Assembly (NCBI GenBank): GCA_044356865.1
Contig: JBIKVN010000206.1
Coordinates: 1 to 5,992 of the forward strand
Length of the DNA: 5,992 nucleotides
DNA from: JBEIUL01 sp044356865
GTDB lineage: Bacteria > Planctomycetota > Phycisphaerae > Phycisphaerales > SM1A02
Reading direction: 5' to 3'
Shown: positions 1 to 5,493 of the stretch, one piece after another
Layout of the letters: each line of letters begins with the position of its first letter
Position numbering within the stretch: the first letter of the stretch is position 1
Position numbers and translations under genes: made by a program
The notes under the pieces: model-generated
Told to the model about the DNA's origin: nothing
The model's input: the letters and a program-made list of their open reading frames with translations, nothing else
Database searches by the model: none

Positions 1-211
1 TGACCTCGTCGATCGAGTTGTCGACGCACTCGTAGACGAGGTGGTGAAGGGCGTTCAGGCCCGTCCCGCCGACGTACATGCCGGGCCGCTTGCGGATCGC
101 CTCGAGGCCCTCGAGGACCTGGATCGACTCGCTGGTGTACTCGCCGGTGACGCCGCCGTTCCCGATGGTTTCGACGGGGGGCTTGGCAAGGGTGGGCTCG
201 GGTGGGGCCAT
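1..211 (-). CDS. gyrB: DNA gyrase subunit B-type topoisomerase, N-terminal 70 residues (partial)
   Basis: This is the start of the ATPase subunit of a type IIA topoisomerase, which uses ATP to drive DNA strand passage in the cytoplasm. The reading frame begins with ATG at 211 and leaves the window after 70 codons. Seen: a 26-residue Pro-rich lead, then the family hallmark RKRPGMY (residues 40-46), GGTG (48-51) and HHLVYECVDNSIDE (56-69). By alignment with E. coli GyrB, Glu61 is the general base (Glu42) and Asn65 the Mg-ATP ligand (Asn46). A weak ribosome site AGGA lies at 217-220, five bases before the ATG. The HHLVYE segment favours GyrB over ParE, but the missing part would be needed to separate gyrB from parE or from a second gyrB-like paralogue. 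It is divergent from the amidase genes. Confidence 0.85.
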   Translation of the reverse strand, partial: MAPPEPTLAKPPVETIGNGGVTGEYTSESIQVLEGLEAIRKRPGMYVGGTGLNALHHLVYECVDNSIDEV

Positions 212-216
212 GGGGG
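190..216 (+). other. G-quadruplex motif across the gyrB start codon
   Basis: The plus strand, which is the template strand for gyrB, carries five G-runs of 3, 3, 3, 4 and 5 bases with loops of 1, 3, 1 and 4 bases. The first four runs, GGGTGGGCTCGGGTGGGG (190-207), already meet the usual G3+N1-7 definition; the fifth (212-216) lies just past the ATG of gyrB. The Pro-rich N-terminus accounts for part of this run pattern, so chance in GC-rich DNA is possible. Folding has not been shown. Confidence 0.55.
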
Positions 217-249
217 TCCTGGAGGCGGGGCGGGGCGGCGGCGGAGGCT

Positions 250-269
250 GGTTTTTCGCGGGAAAATCC
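250..269 (-). promoter_or_regulatory. AT-rich dyad in the gyrB leader (possible operator or hairpin)
   Basis: An inverted repeat with arms GGTTTTTC (250-257) and GAAAATCC (262-269) and a four-base centre GCGG. The inner five base pairs and outer two are perfect; one T-T mismatch interrupts. It stands out as an island of T and A runs in very GC-rich surroundings. It lies between the candidate gyrB transcription start (about 283) and the gyrB ATG (211), where either a repressor site or an RNA stem-loop could act. No known operator consensus was matched. Confidence 0.3.
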
Positions 270-289
270 GGGTTCCGGGCCGGACCCGC

Positions 290-335
290 ATCATATCCGC
301 ACGCCCGTCCGGCTGCCCCGTCCCCGAGCTTTTTT
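290..335 (-). promoter_or_regulatory. Candidate gyrB promoter (-10 TATGAT with upstream A-tract)
   Basis: On the minus strand TATGAT (295 to 290) matches the TATAAT consensus at five of six positions and would give a leader of about 72 bases. The hexamer 17 bases upstream (318-313, GGGCAG) is not a good -35. A run of six A (335-330 on the minus strand) falls at about -47 to -52, where an UP element would sit. The start site is inferred only. Confidence 0.35.
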
Positions 336-359
336 CGGGCGGTTTCCGAGGCCGCTCCG

Positions 360-365
360 TATACT
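360..365 (+). promoter_or_regulatory. Candidate -10 element for the first amidase gene
   Basis: TATACT matches TATAAT at five of six positions and is one of very few AT-rich hexamers in this region. It would start transcription near 372, giving a leader of about 55 bases. There is no convincing -35 hexamer at the expected spacing; the bases there are GGGCGG, with TTTTTT just upstream (330-335). Confidence 0.3.
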
Positions 366-373
366 CGCGGCCC

Positions 374-410
374 GCGGCCGGAGGCCGCACGATCGCGGCC
401 CCTTGGCCGC
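374..410 (+). promoter_or_regulatory. Two tandem GCGGCC/GGCCGC stem-loops in the amidase leader
   Basis: Two perfect six-base-pair inverted repeats with identical arms sit side by side: GCGGCC-GGA-GGCCGC (374-388) and GCGGCC-CCTT-GGCCGC (395-410), separated by six bases. They fall between the candidate start of transcription (about 372) and the ATG at 427, so they would be folded in the mRNA leader, or could form a paired protein site. Arms made only of G and C are likelier by chance in this composition, but two identical copies in a row are notable. Confidence 0.35.
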
Positions 411-426
411 TTCGCGACGGATCGCG

Positions 427-1170
427 ATGGATTCCCGCATCGGACCAGTTTCTTCCGCCGGAACGAGGCCGTTCCCCATCCCGGGACGGCGGGATTTCCT
501 TCGCGCCGCCGGACTGGTCGCGCTGGGCGGGATCGCCGGGTGCCGGACGCCCTCGCAGGCGAAGGCCGTGCCCGCGGGCGGCTGGCCCGAAGTCCCGTCG
601 CCGCCGGGCGAGCCCGCGAGCGTCGCCGCGCCCGTCGAGCGGGCCTCGCCGCTCGGCCCGGTCCTGCCGCGCGAGAGCTGGACCCGCGAGGTCCCGGACT
701 TCGCCCTCATGGACCCGATGGTGCCGGTCCATCACCTCACGATCCACCATGACGGGCTCGAGGCGCTCTTCGAGACCGATGACCTCGCCGCCACCGCCGC
801 CCGCATCGAGCTCTACCGTCGCGGCCATCGCGGTCGCGGCTGGGCCGACATCGGCTACCACTTCGCGATCGACCGGGCCGGACGCGTCTGGGCGGCCCGA
901 CCGATCGACTGGCAGGGGGCCCACGTCAAGGACCGGAACCCCGGCAACGTCGGGATCCTGGTGATGGGGAACTTCGAGATCCAGCGGCCCACCGAGGCGC
1001 AGCTCGCCGCCCTCGATCGCCATCTCGCGGCGGCGCGGGCGTACTGGAACGTGCCGTGGTCGCAGGTCGTCAGTCACCGCGAGTGGCCGGGCGCGACCAC
1101 GCTCTGTCCCGGCCGGAACCTGCAGGAACGGTTCACGGCGATGCGGGGCGAGGTCGTCGTCGTGGCGTGA
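427..1170 (+). CDS. PGRP/amidase_2-family N-acetylmuramoyl-L-alanine amidase, Tat lipoprotein (copy 1)
   Basis: Predicted zinc amidase of 247 residues that cuts the MurNAc-L-alanine bond of peptidoglycan or its fragments, anchored by lipid outside the cytoplasm. Seen: twin-arginine motif RRDFLRAAG (21-29), hydrophobic stretch and lipobox IAGC with Cys39; a Pro/Ala-rich linker (about 40-80); then the amidase fold. By comparison with T7 lysozyme, zinc ligands are His107 (in TIHHDG), His217 (SHREW) and Cys227 (LCPG); Tyr144 (DIGYHF) and Thr225 take the places of catalytic Tyr46 and Lys128. The Tyr-Thr arrangement is that of active PGRP amidases. The ATG at 427 is chosen because it puts the Tat motif at residue 21; the frame stays open further upstream but that part has no signal-like content. 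No strong Shine-Dalgarno site. A paralogue follows after 89 bases with no clear terminator, so co-transcription is likely. The true substrate is unknown. Confidence 0.88.
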   Translation: MDSRIGPVSSAGTRPFPIPGRRDFLRAAGLVALGGIAGCRTPSQAKAVPAGGWPEVPSPPGEPASVAAPVERASPLGPVLPRESWTREVPDFALMDPMVPVHHLTIHHDGLEALFETDDLAATAARIELYRRGHRGRGWADIGYHFAIDRAGRVWAARPIDWQGAHVKDRNPGNVGILVMGNFEIQRPTEAQLAALDRHLAAARAYWNVPWSQVVSHREWPGATTLCPGRNLQERFTAMRGEVVVVA

Positions 1171-1259
1171 CCGGCGGTTTTCGGACCGGAAGCGATCACC
1201 CCAAGGCCCGCGAAATCTGCCGCCTTTCGGCCGTTCCGGCCGATGACGATCGACCTCCC

Positions 1260-2045
1260 ATGGACAGCCCGTCGACGCCGAACCCCTCCGAACCGAACCC
1301 CGGTCGCGGCCCGTGGATCTATGTCCCGCGCCGCGAGTTCCTGCTGGCGGCGGGCCTGGCGTTCCTCGCCGGCTGCACCACCGGCGGTCCCTCGCGCCGC
1401 ACCGCGAAGCTGCCCGACGGGGCGATCGCTCCGGGCCTCGACCGCGATCCGCCGCTTGACCTGCCCGATCCGGGCCCGTGCCCGACGAAGTCCGGCGCTG
1501 CCCTCGCCGAGGCCCGCGTCGAGGTCCCGACCGGCATCATCCGCCGCAGCCAGTGGGCGAAGGGCCAGCCGGTCCGCAGCCAGCTCAACCCGATGCTGCC
1601 GCCGAAGTACATCACGGTGCACCACGAGGGCTGGGATCCGTTCTGGTCGACCGACTTCAACGAGACAATGGCCCGCATGGACCAGGTCCGCGTCGGCCAC
1701 CTGAACGCGAAGGGCGGAGGCTACGCCGACATCGGCTACCACTTCGTGATCGACCGGGCGGGCCGCGTGTGGGAAGGCCGTTCGCTGCAGTGGCAGGGGG
1801 CGCACGTCAAGAACCACAACGAGCACAACATCGGGGTGATGTGCCTCGGGAACTTCGAGGAGCAGGCCCCGACCGCGGCGCAGGAGACGGCCCTCGACCG
1901 GCATCTCCGCTCGCTCATGCTCAAGTACCGGATTCCCGCGACGCGGATCAAGACGCACCGGGAGTGGGCCGGCGCGAAGACGGCATGTCCCGGACGGAAG
2001 CTCCAGTCGCACGTCGAGCAGGTCCGGCCCGACGGGTTCTGCTGA
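1260..2045 (+). CDS. PGRP/amidase_2-family N-acetylmuramoyl-L-alanine amidase, Tat lipoprotein (copy 2)
   Basis: A 261-residue paralogue of the preceding gene with the same plan: twin-arginine motif RREFLLAAG (24-32), lipobox LAGC with Cys39, a low-complexity linker, an RRSQW start to the catalytic domain (95-99), then zinc ligands His121 (TVHHEG), His233 (THREW) and Cys243 (ACPG), with Tyr160 and Thr241 as the other active-site positions. The blocks ADIGYHF, IDRAGRVW and WQGAHVK are shared exactly or nearly so with copy 1; the domains look roughly half identical by eye, while the linkers differ, which suggests an old duplication. ATG at 1260 is chosen for the signal sequence; extending upstream would run into copy 1. 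No Shine-Dalgarno site is visible. The protein ends in a cysteine (Cys261), which is unusual. It converges on the minus-strand operon with four bases between stops. Confidence 0.88.
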   Translation: MDSPSTPNPSEPNPGRGPWIYVPRREFLLAAGLAFLAGCTTGGPSRRTAKLPDGAIAPGLDRDPPLDLPDPGPCPTKSGAALAEARVEVPTGIIRRSQWAKGQPVRSQLNPMLPPKYITVHHEGWDPFWSTDFNETMARMDQVRVGHLNAKGGGYADIGYHFVIDRAGRVWEGRSLQWQGAHVKNHNEHNIGVMCLGNFEEQAPTAAQETALDRHLRSLMLKYRIPATRIKTHREWAGAKTACPGRKLQSHVEQVRPDGFC

Positions 2046-2049
2046 CGGT

Positions 2050-2220
2050 TCAGGCCTGCCCGGCCCGGCGGTCGTCGTCGTCGAGCTTCTTCAGGAACGC
2101 AGGGTCCTTCGACTCCTGCTTCTGCAGGAGTTTCCAGGTGAAGACGCCGAGGGCGGCCATGCCCGCGACGCAGAGGAGCCAGGTGGCGACATCGACGAGG
2201 CTGGCGGCGAGGAGGCTCAC
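2050..2220 (-). CDS. 56-residue single-pass membrane protein, overlapping the xylB stop
   Basis: I do not recognise this family. Seen: a GTG start at 2220 that shares four bases (GTGA) with the xylB stop codon, a GGAG ribosome site seven bases upstream, one hydrophobic helix (about residues 11-29, DVATWLLCVAGMAALGVFTW) and a highly charged tail (KLLQKQESKD, then KKLDDDDRR). The positive residues directly after the helix suggest N-terminus out, C-terminal tail in the cytoplasm. The overlap implies translational coupling to xylulokinase. The orderly helix-then-charged-tail layout argues for a real gene rather than a chance frame. Size and topology resemble small helper subunits of membrane complexes such as CcmD, but I see no sequence match to one, so no function is assigned. 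Confidence 0.65.
   Translation of the reverse strand: MSLLAASLVDVATWLLCVAGMAALGVFTWKLLQKQESKDPAFLKKLDDDDRRAGQA
2112..2134 (+). terminator. Weak intrinsic terminator candidate for the amidase transcript
   Basis: A perfect eight-base-pair stem ACTCCTGC / GCAGGAGT (2112-2119 and 2124-2131) with a TTCT loop, followed by TTCC, lies 66 bases beyond the stop of the second amidase. Only three T in a row (2131-2133) follow the stem's G, so termination would be weak. It lies wholly inside the convergent 56-residue gene, where it encodes LLQKQES, so it may simply be coding sequence. Confidence 0.25.
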
Positions 2221-3713
2221 GGGCGGGCTCCGGAGGCGTCGCGGAAGATCGGGGCGAGCCGAGGGTACAGGGCGCGAAAGCGGGCGACGGCCGGAGCGTA
2301 GCGGGCGGCGTCGGGACCGGGACGGGTCTCGGTCGTCTCGCGGACGCACGCGTCGCTCGCCTCGGGAACCGACTTCCACGCCCCGACGCCGACGCCGGCG
2401 AGCAGGGCCGCGCCGTACGCCACGCCGCCCTCTTCGCTGTTCAGGGTCGCGACCGGGACGTTGAAGAGGTCGGCGCACATCTGCCGCCAGAACCCGCTGC
2501 GGGCCCCGCCACCCGCGAGCCGGACGCGATCGACGGGGATGCCGAGCGAACGGACGAGATCGACGTTGTCGAGGAGGCCCATCGTGATGCCCTCGAGCAC
2601 CGCCCGCGTGAGGTGCGGGCGGCCGTGGGCGGCCGCGATTCCGACGAGGGCCCCGCGGGCGTGGGCGTCGGGATGCGGGCACCGCTCGCCGGTGAGATAG
2701 GGGAGGAAGGTGAGCCCGTCGCAGCCGGGGGCGACCGTCGCGGCCTCGGCGGTGAGCGAGTCGTAGGGCTCGCGGGCGATCGTGTCGCGGTACCAGCGGA
2801 AGCTGCCGGCGGCCGAGAGCATCACGCCCATCACGTGCCAGGCTCCGGGCACCGCGTGGCAGAAGGCGTGCAGCGACCCGTCGGCGGTCGGCCGCCACTC
2901 GGACTTCGAGGCGAAGACGACACCGGAAGTCCCGATCGTGCACGAGACGCGGCCGGGCCGCACTATGCCGGCGCCGACCGCACCGGCCGCCTGGTCACCG
3001 CCGCCGCCGACGATCGGCGTGCCCTCGGCGAGGCCGGTGGCCCTGGCCGCGTCGCGGCCGAGGTGCGAGGTGATATCCGGCGATTCGCTGCAGTCGGGCA
3101 GCGTCTCGCGGCGGATCTTGGCGATCGCGAGCATCTCGTCCGACCAGCGCCGGCGGCCGCAATCGAAAAGCAGCGTGCCGCTCGCATCCGAGACCTCGGT
3201 CGCGTAGGTGCCGCCCGAGAGCCGGAAGCGCAGCCAGTCCTTGGGCAGCAGGTGCTTCGCCGCCCGCCGCTCGGCCTCGGGCTCGTGCTCGCGGCACCAG
3301 AGGATCTTCGGCAGCGTGAAGCCGGGCAGCAGGCGGTTGCCGGTGAGCTCGACGAGCCGCGGGATGCCGAGCTCGCGTTCGAGCCGCTCGCACTGCGGGG
3401 CCGAGCGCTGGTCGTTCCAGAGGATGCACGGGCGTATGGTCCGGCCCTCGCCGTCGAGCATCACCAGGCCGTGCATCTGCCCGCCGAGGCCGATCGCGTC
3501 GACGGTGCGGCCCCGCATCGCGTCGGCCGCGAGCGTGCGGCGGATCGCGGCGCAAGCGCTCGTCCACCAGTCCTCGGGATCCTGCTCGGAGTGGCCCGGC
3601 CGCGGCGTCGACAGCGGATGCTCGACCATGGCCGCCGCCAGCGTGCGGCCCTCGCCGTCGATCGCGATCGCCTTCGTGCCGCTCGTGCCGACGTCGATGC
3701 CGAGGAGGATCAT
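2217..3713 (-). CDS. xylB: Xylulokinase
   Basis: FGGY-family sugar kinase of 498 residues, the usual size, which phosphorylates D-xylulose with ATP to xylulose 5-phosphate for the pentose phosphate pathway; cytoplasmic. Seen: N-terminal phosphate-binding loop GIDVGTSGTK (5-14), sugar-binding QMHG (79-82) typical of XylB, ILWNDQRS (97-104), catalytic base Asp240 in GGGGDQAAGAVG, the second actin-fold part with LPYLTGERCPHPDAHARG (337-354), and FGGY signature 2 running from about Gly354 to Glu374, then the adenosine motif AGGGARSGFW (400-409). ATG at 3713 is preferred to a TTG two codons upstream because the protein then begins MILLGIDVG as in relatives. No clear Shine-Dalgarno site. It sits 39 bases after the Cys-rich secreted protein gene and overlaps the next small gene. 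No xylose isomerase, regulator or sugar importer is nearby, so the physiological sugar could be another ketopentose. Confidence 0.93.
   Translation of the reverse strand: MILLGIDVGTSGTKAIAIDGEGRTLAAAMVEHPLSTPRPGHSEQDPEDWWTSACAAIRRTLAADAMRGRTVDAIGLGGQMHGLVMLDGEGRTIRPCILWNDQRSAPQCERLERELGIPRLVELTGNRLLPGFTLPKILWCREHEPEAERRAAKHLLPKDWLRFRLSGGTYATEVSDASGTLLFDCGRRRWSDEMLAIAKIRRETLPDCSESPDITSHLGRDAARATGLAEGTPIVGGGGDQAAGAVGAGIVRPGRVSCTIGTSGVVFASKSEWRPTADGSLHAFCHAVPGAWHVMGVMLSAAGSFRWYRDTIAREPYDSLTAEAATVAPGCDGLTFLPYLTGERCPHPDAHARGALVGIAAAHGRPHLTRAVLEGITMGLLDNVDLVRSLGIPVDRVRLAGGGARSGFWRQMCADLFNVPVATLNSEEGGVAYGAALLAGVGVGAWKSVPEASDACVRETTETRPGPDAARYAPAVARFRALYPRLAPIFRDASGARP
2228..2231 (-). promoter_or_regulatory. 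Ribosome binding site GGAG for the 56-residue gene
   Basis: GGAG on the minus strand, seven bases before the GTG at 2220 and inside the last codons of xylB. It decides the start of the small gene, since no ATG is available there. Confidence 0.5.
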
Positions 3714-3752
3714 GCGCAAAGGTTCGCCCGCCGGACCGCCGCGGTCAAGCGA

Positions 3753-4280
3753 TCACTTCGCCGGGGATCTCTCGATGAAGATCCCCTCGGCGTTCACGAC
3801 CAGCATGCCGTCCGCGGCCTCCGCGACCGTTCCCGTCACCGTGATCCGCGAGAGCGGCTTCAGCCCGTTCGCGCCCTCGATCGCGACCTTCAGCGGCTTC
3901 CCGTCGGCCCCGACCACCTGCAGCGAGGCGACGTTCGCCTTGAGCGATTCCTTGGGCTCGCAGCAGTAATCCCAGGGCTTCGGGCAGGTGTCGCCGGGGA
4001 TCTCGTCGCACGAACGGAGCCGCGTGTCGATGATCGTGCAGAGGGCGCGGTCCTTCACGAACGGCGCGGCGCGGCCGCCGATGCGGGCGACGAAGGTGAT
4101 GCGTTCGCCCTTCTTCGCGGCGGCTTTCGCGTCGCGCAGCTCTTTCGCGTCCTTCGGCCGCTCGGCGAGGAAGAGGTTCGCGGGCAGGGCGTCGGCGGCG
4201 AGGGCGGCCGGAGCTGTCGACGCGGAGGTCGGGGCGGGCGAGGCGAGGAGGGCGAGGGCGAGGCAGGTCATCGTGAGCAT
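3753..4280 (-). CDS. Secreted Cys-rich protein with OB-fold-like C-terminus, function unknown
   Basis: A 175-residue protein with a signal peptide (hydrophobic LALALLA at about 7-13, likely cut near Ala20, TSA), so expected outside the cytoplasm. The mature part has five cysteines (81, 91, 99, 106, 107) packed in a 27-residue segment that includes PGDTCPKPWDYCCEP (95-109). Around it are alternating beta-type segments (ITFVARIGG at 61-69; RITVTGTV at 145-152; GMLVVNAEGIFIE at 158-170) that look like a small OB-fold barrel. I recall similar CP-PWDYCC proteins as unnamed planctomycete genes, but this is memory, not a search. The start has a strong ribosome site. It lies 36 bases after the permease gene and 39 before xylB, so it is probably co-expressed with the exporter as partner or cargo. 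The clustered cysteines could form disulfides or bind metal. The n-region of the signal lacks a positive charge, which is atypical. Confidence 0.8.
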   Translation of the reverse strand: MLTMTCLALALLASPAPTSASTAPAALAADALPANLFLAERPKDAKELRDAKAAAKKGERITFVARIGGRAAPFVKDRALCTIIDTRLRSCDEIPGDTCPKPWDYCCEPKESLKANVASLQVVGADGKPLKVAIEGANGLKPLSRITVTGTVAEAADGMLVVNAEGIFIERSPAK

Positions 4281-4288
4281 GGCGGGAT

Positions 4289-4294
4289 TCCTTC
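4289..4294 (-). promoter_or_regulatory. Strong ribosome binding site GAAGGA for the Cys-rich protein
   Basis: GAAGGA on the minus strand with an eight-base spacer to the ATG at 4280. It fixes that ATG as the start in preference to the second Met three codons on, and is among the best Shine-Dalgarno sites in the window. Confidence 0.65.
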
Positions 4295-4316
4295 GGATGG
4301 AGTTTCGATCGACGTT

Positions 4317-5492
4317 TCAGCCCGCGGCCTTGAGGGCCTCGGGAACGGGGCGACGGAGGCAGCGGAACGCCGGCAAGGCGGTGCCGAGCACGGCGAGGAC
4401 GAGGGCGGCGAGGAGGCCGGTCGCGAGGGCGGCGGGGCCGATCTCGACGGCGAACGAGCCCATCTGCGAGCGGACCGCGAGGCCGTCGAGGGCGACGACG
4501 GCGATCGCCCCGGCGAGCAGCCCGCCGAGGCTCGCGACGAGCAGCGACTCGGCGAGCATCGAGAGGGCGATCGCCCGGCGGCGAAAGCCGAGGGCCTGCA
4601 GCGTGCCGAACTCGCGGACGCGGGCGGCGAAGGTCGCATCGAGCGTGCCGAGCCCGGCGAGCAGGCCGCCGAGCGAGACGAGAATTGCGGTCGCGGCGAC
4701 GAGCCAGCGCACGGGGGCGAGGAAGCGAGAGAGCTCGGCGTAGTAGTCGGCCTCGCCGATCGCCGCGAGCTCGAGGTCGGTGCGGATCGCCGCAAAAGTC
4801 TCGAGGTCGGCGCGCTCGGCGGTGTCGAGCCCGACGATGACCGCGGAATCGGTCGCGCGCTGCGTGAGCGTCTTGAGCGCGGCGAGCGGCACCCAGATCT
4901 CGCCGTCGAGGACGGTGCCGGGGGCGGCGAAGGAACCGGTGACGGCGAACGGGCGGCCGGCGATCACGAGCGTCGAGCCCGGCGCCGCCTCGAGCCCCGC
5001 CGCGGCGAGCATCGCCGCCGCGGCCCCGCCGACCATGGCCTCGTCGGCGCCGGGCTCGGGAGCGCGGCCCGCGATCACGCGGACCTGGGGATGCACGAGA
5101 AACGCCGCGGCGGTCACCCCGCGCACGATCGCGACCGGGCCCGCCCCGTCGCCCGCCCCTTCGTCCCGGCCGATCGGCAGCGCCGCATGCACTTCAGGCG
5201 AGACGAACGCCTGCTCGCGGCGGCGGGCGAGGCCGTCGACCGAGGCGGCGACGATCTCGGCGACGCCGGGCGGGATCTCGCTGCGCTCGAGCGACTCCTC
5301 GCTGCCGGTGCCGAGCAGGATCACGTTCGTCGCGAGCCCGCTCGCGCCGAGCGACCCGGACATGCCGCGCGAGAAGCCGACGCCGCCCGCGGCCAGAAGC
5401 GCGACGAGCGTCGCCGCCGCGATCGCGAGCGAGGTCCGCAGCGGCGATCGCCCGAGGTTCCGCACCGCGTGATCGAGGGGAAGCGTCCGCAT
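4317..5492 (-). CDS. ABC transporter permease, MacB/FtsX (ABC3) type
   Basis: Complete 391-residue membrane subunit of a MacB/LolCDE/FtsX-like exporter, a type that moves lipoproteins, peptides or drugs away from the membrane or works mechanically across it, rather than importing sugars. Seen: an N-terminal amphipathic stretch (HAVRNLGRSPLRTSLA, 8-23), first membrane helix about 21-40, a large extracytoplasmic domain (about 41-258, MacB periplasmic core type), second helix about 261-283, the cytoplasmic coupling segment RVREFGTLQALGFRR (291-305) typical of the family, third helix about 310-336, fourth about 353-375 and the closing LPAFRCLRRPVPEALKAAG. The ATG at 5492 has a good ribosome site in the end of the upstream permease gene, with a single base between stop and start, so the two are translationally coupled. 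No ATPase domain is fused or present in the window. Substrate unknown. Confidence 0.9.
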   Translation of the reverse strand: MRTLPLDHAVRNLGRSPLRTSLAIAAATLVALLAAGGVGFSRGMSGSLGASGLATNVILLGTGSEESLERSEIPPGVAEIVAASVDGLARRREQAFVSPEVHAALPIGRDEGAGDGAGPVAIVRGVTAAAFLVHPQVRVIAGRAPEPGADEAMVGGAAAAMLAAAGLEAAPGSTLVIAGRPFAVTGSFAAPGTVLDGEIWVPLAALKTLTQRATDSAVIVGLDTAERADLETFAAIRTDLELAAIGEADYYAELSRFLAPVRWLVAATAILVSLGGLLAGLGTLDATFAARVREFGTLQALGFRRRAIALSMLAESLLVASLGGLLAGAIAVVALDGLAVRSQMGSFAVEIGPAALATGLLAALVLAVLGTALPAFRCLRRPVPEALKAAG

Positions 5493-5493
5493 C

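Noticed and set aside
269..288. Hairpin CGGGT(T)CC-GGGCC-GGACCCG in the divergent region
   Set aside because: The stem has a bulged T and consists almost wholly of G and C, so chance is sufficient; it was not listed as a site, though it overlaps the candidate gyrB transcription start.
202..426. Upstream extension of amidase copy 1 to an ATG at 202
   Set aside because: It would overlap the gyrB start, add a basic low-complexity stretch and bury the twin-arginine signal about 95 residues inside the protein.
55..1077. A 340-codon open frame on the minus strand antisense to amidase copy 1 and overlapping gyrB
   Set aside because: It overlaps the recognisable gyrB start on the same strand in another frame and the amidase on the other strand; its sequence is Arg/Pro-rich with no recognisable motif.
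1056..1259. Upstream extension of amidase copy 2 into copy 1
   Set aside because: The added residues are a frame-shifted reading of copy 1 and would displace the twin-arginine signal from the N-terminus.
1171..1259. Gap between the two amidase genes, including a small CGGCC/GGCCG stem (1228-1242)
   Set aside because: There is no T-run to make a terminator, no convincing promoter hexamers and no open frame; treated as a plain intergenic spacer.
2071..2082. (GTC)4 trinucleotide run, similar to a GTC run at the end of amidase copy 1
   Set aside because: Too short for a microsatellite of interest; it encodes the Asp run of the small protein on one strand and is expected in this composition.
3714..3719. 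TTG start for xylB two codons upstream
   Set aside because: The ATG at 3713 gives the family-typical N-terminus, and no ribosome site favours the TTG.
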